DNA of 64,000 nucleotides from Akkermansia muciniphila (GTDB lineage Bacteria > Verrucomicrobiota > Verrucomicrobiia > Verrucomicrobiales > Verrucomicrobiaceae): positions 1-64,000 of the forward strand of contig CAMCWM010000005.1 in assembly GCA_945882215.1 (NCBI GenBank), in the 5' to 3' direction. The notes beneath the pieces are model-generated. The model did no database searches, had not been told where the DNA came from, and was given only the letters and a program-made list of their open reading frames with translations. The stretch's first letter is position 1. Each line of letters opens with the position of its first letter. Positions 45,085 to 53,443 of the stretch are shown one piece after another. The position numbers and the translations under genes are program-made.

Positions 45085-48000
45085 ATGAAAACATCGCCAT
45101 CGATGGTGCTCAAAAATCTCGCGCCAGCGTCCTGGAGCGCTCCAGCCCTCTGGAGCTTTGCGCAGGCCAATGAACGTTCGAAAGCGCCGGAGGGCCGGCG
45201 CACTCCAAAACGCTGGCGCGTCTTTGCGCTCACGCTTTTGCATTCGTCCTTCTGCATTGCGGCGGAGCCGACACGTCAGGAACTCTGGGTGCCGACGAAA
45301 AACCTCGACTCGGTGCTCAAGGAACATCCGAACGCGGTCATGCTCTCGCCGGAGCAGTACGAGGCACTGATTCGTGATGCGGGCAAAATCAAACCCGAGG
45401 ATGATCCGGCCACAGCAGCGCCGAAGCTCATCGCCATCGAAGGTTTGCGGCTGAACGGCAAGGTGGAGCCGAATGCCGCGAGCGTGAAGCTGCAAGGCGA
45501 ACTCACGCTGCAACTGCCGTCGAAGGAATGGCTCAGCACGAAGATCGCCTGGCCGCTGGCGATGAGCAGCGTCAGTTCCGAGGGCAACGTGCTGGCCTAC
45601 ATCGAGAAAGACGCGAAGGAACGCGAGTTGATCGTCTTCGCGAAAGGTCCGGGCGTGGCGAAGCTCCACTTTGAGGCCGAGATCCCCGTGCATCTGCGGC
45701 TGCGAGCGGGCGAGCATACGCTGGAGCTGCCGGACGTGCCGTTTGGCGGCGTGTTGAATCTGGAACTACCCGCCGAGGCGCGGTTGCTGGCCGGATCGGC
45801 GCATGAACGCGTGGAGAATAGGATCAAGGTGGCCTTCGATCATCGCGGCTACGACGACAACGAGTCGCAGATTTCGCGTAACGTGGCTCGTGCCTTCCGC
45901 GTTCGCTGGATCGAAGCGCCGCCGCAGATCGCCCCGCAGCCGAGCCGTTATTCGGAAACGGCGCAGGCGGTGTTCACGGTGACGGAATCGAACGTGGAGG
46001 CGCTCATCACCTTCGGACTGCGGCAGCAGGGCGGTGATGCGCGCGAGACGGTCGTCACCCTGCGACTGGCGGGCAAGGACACGCAGGTCACCGATGTCAC
46101 CGGAACTGCCGTGCGGAGCTGGAAGCAGGAGAACGAGCAGCTCTCCGTGACTTTGGAACGCGACGGCGGCATGCATGACATCACCGTGGGCTTGCGCCGT
46201 GCGATCAACTCGGCGGCGGAAGCCGGTGAGCTGCCGGTGCTGGCTCTGAATCCGCCACTGCGCGCTGTGGCGAGGCTCCATCTTGCCCCTGATCTCGATT
46301 TTCTCGATCTTGTGGGCGCGAAGCAGACTCAGCTGGATGTGTTCGAGTTTCAGCTCGGCGTCGATCAACCGCGTCTCGTGCTGCGCACGTCGAAACCGCG
46401 TCTGGAGTCCGATGTCGATGTCGTGGTGAAGCTGGACAAGGACAGCGTGCAGATCGAGCGCAAGATCATGCTGCGCAGCGACCGGCCGGTGAATGAGATC
46501 AAGCTCACGCTGCCCGCCGGAGAGGAGTTCAACGCGATTTTGTCGAAGCCGGTCGGTGCTGGCCAGGCAGCGTCCATTTCAAATGTCGCCACGCTTAATA
46601 CAGCGCAGCAGCAAGAGCGGCTCGTCACGCCGAACATCATCAGCCAGCCGATTTTTTCTCAGCGTATCATCACACCCGGCAACGGCAATGCGGTGCCAGC
46701 GGGTTCGCCCTTCCTCATGACGTGGCGGCGCGTTGGTCAGACCATTGCGATTCTGCCAGCGCAGCCTTTGTCGCCGTTGAATCCGCTGGAGTTCAGCCTC
46801 ACGTCACGATTGAAGCTGACGAAGGCATGGAAAGGGCCGCGTACGCCGGAGACGGTGACGGTCGAGCATTTGCAGATTCCCGAGGCGGTGAAGGTGGCGG
46901 GTTACACGGCGCTGGATTTCGATGATGCATGGCGCGTGGCCTTGAAGGAGGCCAAGGGGCTCGAAGATCGCGATGCGCGGCTCACGCCGGTGAAAGGACG
47001 CATGGCGTGGTTCGGCCTGCGCGAGCATGCACTGACGTTTGAGGTGGAGCGTGCGGAAGCGGTGTTCTCCACCGAGGTCACGGCCTATGCGCTGCCGCGT
47101 GCGCGCACGATTGAGATCGAAGGGCAGTTCGCGCTCGACATCAGCGGTGCGCCGCTGCGCAGTTTTCAGGTCAAGCTGCCGGTGGAAAGCGCCAAGCTGC
47201 TGCGCGTGACCTCGCCGCTCGTCGGCGAGCAGCAGCTCGATGAAAAAAACGGTGTGTGGACCTTCACGCTGCGGCAGGAGTCGAAGGGACGGCAGAACGT
47301 GCGGTGGCGGATGAGTCTGCCGGCAACGTCCACGAATGCGGCGGAAGTCATGGAGAAAAATGTTCCCATCACGGCCACGCTGCCGCATCTCGAACTGCCG
47401 CAGTCACGGCGCTTCGCAGGAACGTGGGTGATTGAGGCAAACACGGACACGCAGCTCTCAACGAAGATGCAGAGCATGCAGCCGCTCGATGTGTTGCGCG
47501 TGCCGGCGGTGGCGGAATATCAGCCGCGGCATCGCATCACCAGCGCGTTCACCTATGGCGCGGGCGAAAATGCGCTGACGATCACGGCGCAACGCCACGC
47601 GCACTCGGAACTGGCCGCGCTGGTGGTGAATCGCATGAGTTTGATCTCCGTGCTCGGCATCGATGGGCACAGTTTGCACGAGGCGACGCTGGATCTGAGT
47701 CATTCCGGCGAGCAGTTCGTGAGTCTGCATCTGCCGAAGGACGCGGAACTGCTCAGCACGTCGAGCGGCGGTCAGGCGGTGAAACCGGTGCGTGGTGTGG
47801 AGGACGCTCTCGCCATTCCGCTGCCCGTCGGCTCGGCCAATGCACCGCATACCGAGGTGCGTGTGCAGTTTCGTCAAAACGGCACGCCTTGGGACCGCAG
47901 CGGCACGCAAAAGCTCGAACCCGTGCGCATCGTCGGCAATGTGCCTGTTTTGAGCACCGACTGGGCTGTGCATGCTCCGGCGGCGTTTGGGTATGGGAAA

Positions 48001-51000
48001 GTGGACACGACGCTGGAACAGTGGGGTGTTATCCAAACGCCAGTTTTAACCGATCTGTCGAGCTACTGGAAGTTTTGGAGTTGGCTGCATGCAATGAAAA
48101 CAAGCGGCGCAGGCGACCCTCCCAAATTGAGCAATGCCCCAGAGGAAGTGCGCAGCTATTACCAAGCAGCAGCCAATCACCAGCGCGCCAAGATGCTGGC
48201 GCAGGTCGATGAGAAGTGGGAGGAGAAGACGGCGGTGACGGCTGAGGCCATGCCTGCGGCTCCTGCGGATCCTTTCGCCGCAGGCGGCGCAGAACGCAAT
48301 GGCAGCGCGATGCTGGCCGCTCCCAAAACAGTCGCGCAGATGCAGAAGATGGATCGCATCATCCTGCCGCGTGTGCAGTTTCAGGAGGCGACGATTGAGG
48401 AGGCGATTGAGTTTCTGCGGACGAAATCGCGTGATCTTGACACGAGCAGCCCAGGCGGAGGAGGAGTGAATCTCATTCTGCCTAATTTTGATTCTCCTCC
48501 CTCCGCGCGCATAAGTCTTGATCTCAAAGACGTGCCGTTGAGCGAGGCGCTACGCTATGTCACCGAGCTGGCGCAGATGAAATACAAGGTGGAGTCGAAC
48601 GCGGTGCGGATTATGCCGCTCACGGAAAACGCTAGCCAGATGTACACGCGCACCTTCAAGGTGCCGCCGGATTTTCTGGTGTCTGGTGGTGACATCGGCG
48701 CGGCAGCAGCTCCGGCTGATCCATTTGCGGCCGGTGCTCCTGCGACGGGCCAAAAAACCGCCAGGCAGATTCTTGAAGCTCAAGGCATCACTTTTCCCGA
48801 AGGGGCGGGTGTTTCGTTCACGCCTACCACATCGATGCTCGTGGTGCGCAACACTCAACCTAACTTGGATTTGGTTGAGGCGTCGGTGGAAAGCCTCAGT
48901 CCTGGCAAAGCGAGTGATTCACGCCGACTTTATGAGTCCATCGACGAAATGCGGTTCAAATCCGGCCTGATCCCGCTGGATGTGGTGCTGCCGGAGACAG
49001 GAAGGCTGCTGCGGTTCCATGGAGCGCAGCCGCCGGTGGTGCTGGCGTTGCATTACACATCATGGTCGCAGCAGATCGTGCGTGCGGTGCTGGCGATGGC
49101 ACTGGGGCTGGCCTTGTTCTGGCGCTACGGCAGAAAACAGCCGTGGTTCATGACGCTGCTGGTCGTGGTGCTGGCGGCGTGGGGCGCGCCGCTGCTGTTT
49201 GAAGGCACCTGGCTGGCGCTGTCGAACGCGGTGGCGTTTGGCTGGCTGTGCGCGCTGGCGCTGCATGTGCTGGGGCGGTTGTTCTCGTTCATCCGGCCCC
49301 GTGAAGCGAAGGGCGAAGGGCAGAGGGCGGAGAGCCTGATGTCGCGGGTGAGAAGCCTGCGCTCCTTCGTCATTCGTCATTCTGCATTCGTCATTCTCTT
49401 TGCCCTTAGCCCTTCGCTCTTTGCGCAGGATCCGCCTACTGCCGATCCGGCGGCGCACACGGTAATCGTGCCTTATGATCCGAAGCAGCCGCTCGAAACA
49501 CAGAAGGCGGAGCGGTTTTACCTCGGTTACGAGGAGTTTCAGCGGCTGTGGAAGACGGCGAAGGAGAATCGGCGGTCGCTGGCAGCGGAAACGGATGCGA
49601 CGCAGCATGCGGTGATTCACAGCGCTTTGTATCAGGGGCGCATCGAAGAACGCGGGCTGGTGCTGGAGGCACGTATCACGGCGACGACACGCGGGCAGTG
49701 GTCGAAGCTGCTGCTGCCGTATGCGCAGGTCGTGGGTGGCAAGGACGGCACGAAGGCGCTGGTGGGCGAGGTGCGGGTGAATGGGAAGGCGGCGGCGTTG
49801 AACGACAACTGGCTGACACTGGAAAATCCGGGCCCGCATGCGATTGAACTGACGGCGACGCTGCCGCTGGCGCGAGATTGGAATGATCTGACGCTGCGTC
49901 TGCCGCCATCGCTGGCTGGGATGCTGGCGTTGCGCACGCCAAAGTCGGACGGCTGGCTGCGGGTGAATGAAACGGCGGCGAGCACGGTGGAGGAGCAGGC
50001 GGAGGGGCGTTTGTTCACGCAGACGCTGGGAACGCATCGCGAAGTGCGTTTGCAACGCTCCGCACGCGGCTTGGAACGAGGCGAAGGGCCGGTGCCAGCG
50101 GCGAATGTGCGTGGGATACTCACATTGCGTGAACTGGAGCCGGAGGATGTGGATGCGCTGATCGAGTATGAGTTTCCCGGAGCGGTGCGGCGCACGCTGG
50201 AGTTTGCGGTTGAAGAGAAAAACGGGCTGGAGATCGGCGCAATGAATGTTTACACGATGATTCCCGGCGCTGGTGAGGTGCGTGTGCCGACGATGACGAC
50301 GATGACGCGGCGTGAGGGAGGCAAGCTGATTTTCACTGTGACGCTGCGGCACGAAGTGAGCCACGGGGCGATCTTGAAGCTCACGAAGGCCACTCGGTTC
50401 CTGAACGCGGCGGGGACACGCACGCTGCCGTTGATTCAACCGCTGGCGCAGCGGGTGAAGCAGGAGATGGCAGTGCTGCACGATGAAACGATGAAGGTGC
50501 AGGTGAGCGGCGGGACGGCGCAGCGTTCGACGAACATGGACCGTGGCTCCTTGCTCGATGCGGGACGCTGGCAGTGGAGCGGTGGGCAGGCGCCGACGTA
50601 TGAGGTGACGCCTGCGGCGATGTTTGCGGAGGCGGATGTAAGTTATGTGTTTCAATTGAGCGAGCAGAAGGCGGAGCTGCTGGCCGCGCTGACCTTGATG
50701 CGAAAGTCGGGCGTGTGGTCGCGGGCGGTGATCGGTCTGCCGCCTGAATACGAAGTGCAGGCGGTGCAGGGTCCGGCGGTGCTGGCCTGGCAGCACGAAG
50801 GCACTCAGCTTTACCTGCAATTGAATCCGAACCTCGCGGTCATGGAGGCACGAATCGTGGTGCATCTGGCGCGGGTTTCGCCGCAGGCGGTGACGTCCTG
50901 GAAGCTGGAACCGTTGAAGCTGGAGAGTTACGAGAAGGTCGGTGGCAAGGCATTGATCGTGGCGCATGCGGCAAATGAGGTGAAGCTGCCGGATCTCACC

Positions 51001-53400
51001 GCGACGAACGATTTGAAGGAGCTGGATGCTTCCGCGCTCGACAGCGTGTTCGCCATTGCTCCACCGATGGAGAAGAAGCGCGCACTGCAACATGAGAGCG
51101 CGACGTGGAGCGTGGATGTGGCGCTGACGCGGCAGGCTTCGCGTTATTCGGCGGACGCGGTGCTGCTGGTGCTGGCCTCGGACGCGGGCATTCGTTTGTC
51201 ACAGCAGATCGCGGCTGTGGTGGAGCAGGGAGCGGTGCGCCAGATCAGCGTGCGCCTGCCTGCAACGCTGCCGGAAGCGGTGGTGAGCGGGCCGCTGCTG
51301 CGTGAGACGCGGTCACGCATCGAGGGCAATGAGCGCGTGTATGAATGCTCGTTCCAAACGGAGGTGCTGGATCGTGCGGAGCTGACGTTTGACCACGATC
51401 TGCCGCTTACGGCGGAACTGGACGTGCCGTTTGTGAAAGTGCCGGGCGCAGGCCGCCTCACACGCTGGTTCGCGCTGGACAACGGCTCCGCACGCGAGGC
51501 AAAGATCGCGAATCAAACGGCGCTGGAGGCTGTGGCACGCGAGGCGCTGCCGTATCTGCCGCAAGGGCTCGCGCGCCCGCAATTTTTCCGCGCCACGGGT
51601 GATGGTGCGCTCAAACTCGCCTATCAGCAGCTCACGAGCACGGAGGGCAACGCGGCGCTGGTGACGCTGGCGGATCTGACGACGATTTTGCGCGCGGATG
51701 GCGAGCGCTGGGACATCGCGCAGTATTCGCTGATCAATCGTTCGTTGCAGTTTTTGCCGGTGATTCTGCCGGAGAGCGCGGAATTGATCTCGGTGAGTGT
51801 TTCGGGCGAACCGGTGCGTGCGGACGAGGAAACGCAGGGTGGCAAGCGTGTGCGTTTGATTCCGCTGATTCACACACGGCCGGGGCAGCGGGCGCTGGAG
51901 GTGAAGATGATTTATCGGTTTGCGAAGGAGAAGAACGGACTGAAGTCCGGGACGACTTTGGATGATCCTGAACTCGTCGGTCTGTCGGTGGAACGCACGA
52001 CCTGGACGGTGTGGACGCCGAAGGGCTTCAAGCTGGAGGATTTTGACGGCAACATGACCGAGACCGTCGAGGAAGGCCGCGAGCTGCAACGGCTCGAAGG
52101 AATGTTAAGCGAACTGGGCGAGGTGAACCGGGCCCTGGCGTCGGGGAAACTCGAATATGGCGACGCGGAGGCAGCATACATGGCCGCCAATGAGCTGGCG
52201 CATAAAGTGCAGGAGAAAAAGCGTGTGCTTGCGAGCAAGGTGGGGCAGGGATCGCTGATTCTGTCTGACAGCCGCTATCAGCAAGACCGATCCGTTTTCA
52301 TGACGGAATATGTGCAGCAAGACCAGATGGACAGCGAAGTGAGGCAGCAGCAGCAGCTTTTGAAGGGCAACTGGGACAGCAACTACGCGGGAAAGAACGC
52401 GGAGAGGAAAGGCGGCAAGGATTCCGGGCAGATCGCGCAGGGAAACACGAGCTGGAACTTCAACAAGGTGGCGCCGGCGGAGCAACAACTGCGGCAGGCG
52501 GGCGCGAACACGTTCAGTGGCTCGATCACGACCAACGGCGCACAGTTGTTCAATGACAACGTGGCGGTGGACAACACCTACTTCGCGAATGGGCTGTCAA
52601 TGACACAGCCGCCGCAGGTTGGAACACGCAGCGGCCAGGTTGCCATCAACAATACCGCCATTGATAACCTGCTGACCACGGGCAGTGCCACTGCTGCCAC
52701 ACAGCCGATGGCGGGCAGTGGAGGCATCGTGAAGTTTGGCTCGGGAGCCTTCGCGCTAAGCGGTACCAACACTTATACCGGAGGCACGACGATCAACGGT
52801 GGCACGGTGATGCTGCAAAATGGCACCAGCAACATCAGCTCAAACGCGCGCGGGAACAATCTGAGCCAGACCCAGGTGGACATGCCGCAAAGCCGCCCGA
52901 GCAACGAGACGCTCGGCGCTTTGACGATAAATCGAGGCGCGGCGAACACGACAGCCATTCCACTTCCGGCTGCTGCTCCAGCGATGGGGTCTGATCCGTT
53001 TGGCGCGCCTGCCTCAGCACCGCCCGTGGCAGGCAAACCGGTGGAACCGCCCTCACGGCCCGAGGCCAGGGCCAAGGAAGATCGTGAGCTCGATGGCAAG
53101 GCCGAGGCGTCCAAGCTCGGTCTTGGGGATTTCATTCCAGTGCAATCGGCGGCCGCGCTTCGCCCAACAGGTCGGCGCGCCCTGGAAATCACGCTGCCGA
53201 TGGACGGCACGGCGCATCATTTCTCGAAGCTCAAGGACCATGCGATGCTGCAGGTCGAGATCGAGCGAGTGGGGGATGCGAAAACGGCGGGCCGTGTCGG
53301 TTTCCTCGTCATCGGCCTGCTGCTGTGGCTGGGCGTGTGGTGGATGACGAAACGAAAACAAAAAGCGCGGACGACTTCGTCCGCGCTTCGCAGTGTTTGA
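45085..53400 (+). CDS. Giant exported protein, two fused modules (B1 and B2), with STN-like domain and autotransporter-type repeat
   Basis: Predicted protein of 2771 residues. Residues 1-60 hold an odd extension encoded by a palindromic element before the signal-like ALTLLHSSFCIAAEP. Module B1 starts with LWVPTKNLDSVLK and is beta-rich; an STN-like domain sits at about 1089-1260 (ILPRVQFQEATIEEAIEFL, LKDVPLSEALRYVTEL). Helices at about 1325-1410 end B1. A second signal peptide (FVILFALSPSLFAQ, about 1436-1449) begins B2, with VIVPYDPKQPLE, YLGYEEFQRLW and ALYQGRIEE matching module A. B2 ends with a helical segment, an autotransporter-type repeat (ALSGTNTYTGGTTINGGTV, about 2554-2572) and one helix at about 2739-2755. 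No stop interrupts the junction. Confidence 0.78.
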   Translation: MKTSPSMVLKNLAPASWSAPALWSFAQANERSKAPEGRRTPKRWRVFALTLLHSSFCIAAEPTRQELWVPTKNLDSVLKEHPNAVMLSPEQYEALIRDAGKIKPEDDPATAAPKLIAIEGLRLNGKVEPNAASVKLQGELTLQLPSKEWLSTKIAWPLAMSSVSSEGNVLAYIEKDAKERELIVFAKGPGVAKLHFEAEIPVHLRLRAGEHTLELPDVPFGGVLNLELPAEARLLAGSAHERVENRIKVAFDHRGYDDNESQISRNVARAFRVRWIEAPPQIAPQPSRYSETAQAVFTVTESNVEALITFGLRQQGGDARETVVTLRLAGKDTQVTDVTGTAVRSWKQENEQLSVTLERDGGMHDITVGLRRAINSAAEAGELPVLALNPPLRAVARLHLAPDLDFLDLVGAKQTQLDVFEFQLGVDQPRLVLRTSKPRLESDVDVVVKLDKDSVQIERKIMLRSDRPVNEIKLTLPAGEEFNAILSKPVGAGQAASISNVATLNTAQQQERLVTPNIISQPIFSQRIITPGNGNAVPAGSPFLMTWRRVGQTIAILPAQPLSPLNPLEFSLTSRLKLTKAWKGPRTPETVTVEHLQIPEAVKVAGYTALDFDDAWRVALKEAKGLEDRDARLTPVKGRMAWFGLREHALTFEVERAEAVFSTEVTAYALPRARTIEIEGQFALDISGAPLRSFQVKLPVESAKLLRVTSPLVGEQQLDEKNGVWTFTLRQESKGRQNVRWRMSLPATSTNAAEVMEKNVPITATLPHLELPQSRRFAGTWVIEANTDTQLSTKMQSMQPLDVLRVPAVAEYQPRHRITSAFTYGAGENALTITAQRHAHSELAALVVNRMSLISVLGIDGHSLHEATLDLSHSGEQFVSLHLPKDAELLSTSSGGQAVKPVRGVEDALAIPLPVGSANAPHTEVRVQFRQNGTPWDRSGTQKLEPVRIVGNVPVLSTDWAVHAPAAFGYGKVDTTLEQWGVIQTPVLTDLSSYWKFWSWLHAMKTSGAGDPPKLSNAPEEVRSYYQAAANHQRAKMLAQVDEKWEEKTAVTAEAMPAAPADPFAAGGAERNGSAMLAAPKTVAQMQKMDRIILPRVQFQEATIEEAIEFLRTKSRDLDTSSPGGGGVNLILPNFDSPPSARISLDLKDVPLSEALRYVTELAQMKYKVESNAVRIMPLTENASQMYTRTFKVPPDFLVSGGDIGAAAAPADPFAAGAPATGQKTARQILEAQGITFPEGAGVSFTPTTSMLVVRNTQPNLDLVEASVESLSPGKASDSRRLYESIDEMRFKSGLIPLDVVLPETGRLLRFHGAQPPVVLALHYTSWSQQIVRAVLAMALGLALFWRYGRKQPWFMTLLVVVLAAWGAPLLFEGTWLALSNAVAFGWLCALALHVLGRLFSFIRPREAKGEGQRAESLMSRVRSLRSFVIRHSAFVILFALSPSLFAQDPPTADPAAHTVIVPYDPKQPLETQKAERFYLGYEEFQRLWKTAKENRRSLAAETDATQHAVIHSALYQGRIEERGLVLEARITATTRGQWSKLLLPYAQVVGGKDGTKALVGEVRVNGKAAALNDNWLTLENPGPHAIELTATLPLARDWNDLTLRLPPSLAGMLALRTPKSDGWLRVNETAASTVEEQAEGRLFTQTLGTHREVRLQRSARGLERGEGPVPAANVRGILTLRELEPEDVDALIEYEFPGAVRRTLEFAVEEKNGLEIGAMNVYTMIPGAGEVRVPTMTTMTRREGGKLIFTVTLRHEVSHGAILKLTKATRFLNAAGTRTLPLIQPLAQRVKQEMAVLHDETMKVQVSGGTAQRSTNMDRGSLLDAGRWQWSGGQAPTYEVTPAAMFAEADVSYVFQLSEQKAELLAALTLMRKSGVWSRAVIGLPPEYEVQAVQGPAVLAWQHEGTQLYLQLNPNLAVMEARIVVHLARVSPQAVTSWKLEPLKLESYEKVGGKALIVAHAANEVKLPDLTATNDLKELDASALDSVFAIAPPMEKKRALQHESATWSVDVALTRQASRYSADAVLLVLASDAGIRLSQQIAAVVEQGAVRQISVRLPATLPEAVVSGPLLRETRSRIEGNERVYECSFQTEVLDRAELTFDHDLPLTAELDVPFVKVPGAGRLTRWFALDNGSAREAKIANQTALEAVAREALPYLPQGLARPQFFRATGDGALKLAYQQLTSTEGNAALVTLADLTTILRADGERWDIAQYSLINRSLQFLPVILPESAELISVSVSGEPVRADEETQGGKRVRLIPLIHTRPGQRALEVKMIYRFAKEKNGLKSGTTLDDPELVGLSVERTTWTVWTPKGFKLEDFDGNMTETVEEGRELQRLEGMLSELGEVNRALASGKLEYGDAEAAYMAANELAHKVQEKKRVLASKVGQGSLILSDSRYQQDRSVFMTEYVQQDQMDSEVRQQQQLLKGNWDSNYAGKNAERKGGKDSGQIAQGNTSWNFNKVAPAEQQLRQAGANTFSGSITTNGAQLFNDNVAVDNTYFANGLSMTQPPQVGTRSGQVAINNTAIDNLLTTGSATAATQPMAGSGGIVKFGSGAFALSGTNTYTGGTTINGGTVMLQNGTSNISSNARGNNLSQTQVDMPQSRPSNETLGALTINRGAANTTAIPLPAAAPAMGSDPFGAPASAPPVAGKPVEPPSRPEARAKEDRELDGKAEASKLGLGDFIPVQSAAALRPTGRRALEITLPMDGTAHHFSKLKDHAMLQVEIERVGDAKTAGRVGFLVIGLLLWLGVWWMTKRKQKARTTSSALRSV
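45121..45219 (+). repeat. 99-bp palindromic element inserted in frame near the start of the giant gene
   Basis: Outer arms GCGCCAGCG (45121-45129) and CGCTGGCGC (45211-45219) are perfect and extend imperfectly through TGGAG/CTCC. Inside lie two perfect hairpins: GCTCCAG-CCCT-CTGGAGC at 45138-45155 and GCGCCGG-AGGG-CCGGCGC at 45184-45201. Length 99 bp is exactly 33 codons. Confidence 0.8.
49305..49418 (+). repeat. 114-bp palindromic element at the junction of modules B1 and B2
   Basis: The left arm AGCGAAGGGCGAAGGGCAGAG (spanning 49305-49325) pairs with 49396-49418, whose complement begins AGCGAAGGGCTAAGGGCA. The centre contains three GTCATTC-type units (49367-49395). Length 114 bp is 38 codons and the frame stays open. 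It encodes the linker and most of the second signal peptide. Confidence 0.78.
53351..53388 (-). terminator. Intrinsic terminator of the Gfo/Idh gene, embedded in the end of the giant gene
   Basis: AAGCGCGGACGA-CT-TCGTCCGCGCTT (53363-53388) is a perfect 12-bp stem. On the minus strand it is followed by a T-rich run (TTTTTGTTTTCG). It lies 55 bp past the stop of the oppositely oriented oxidoreductase gene and codes for the last residues of the giant protein on the plus strand. Confidence 0.8.
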
Positions 53401-53443
53401 GGTGGGTGATGGCTTGCGGATGTGGGGATACGCACTCCGCAGT

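Noticed and set aside
49060-51093. Minus-strand ORF of 677 codons within the giant gene
   Set aside because: Arg/His/Gln-rich composition typical of antisense reading; the plus strand carries signal peptide, helices and shared motifs.
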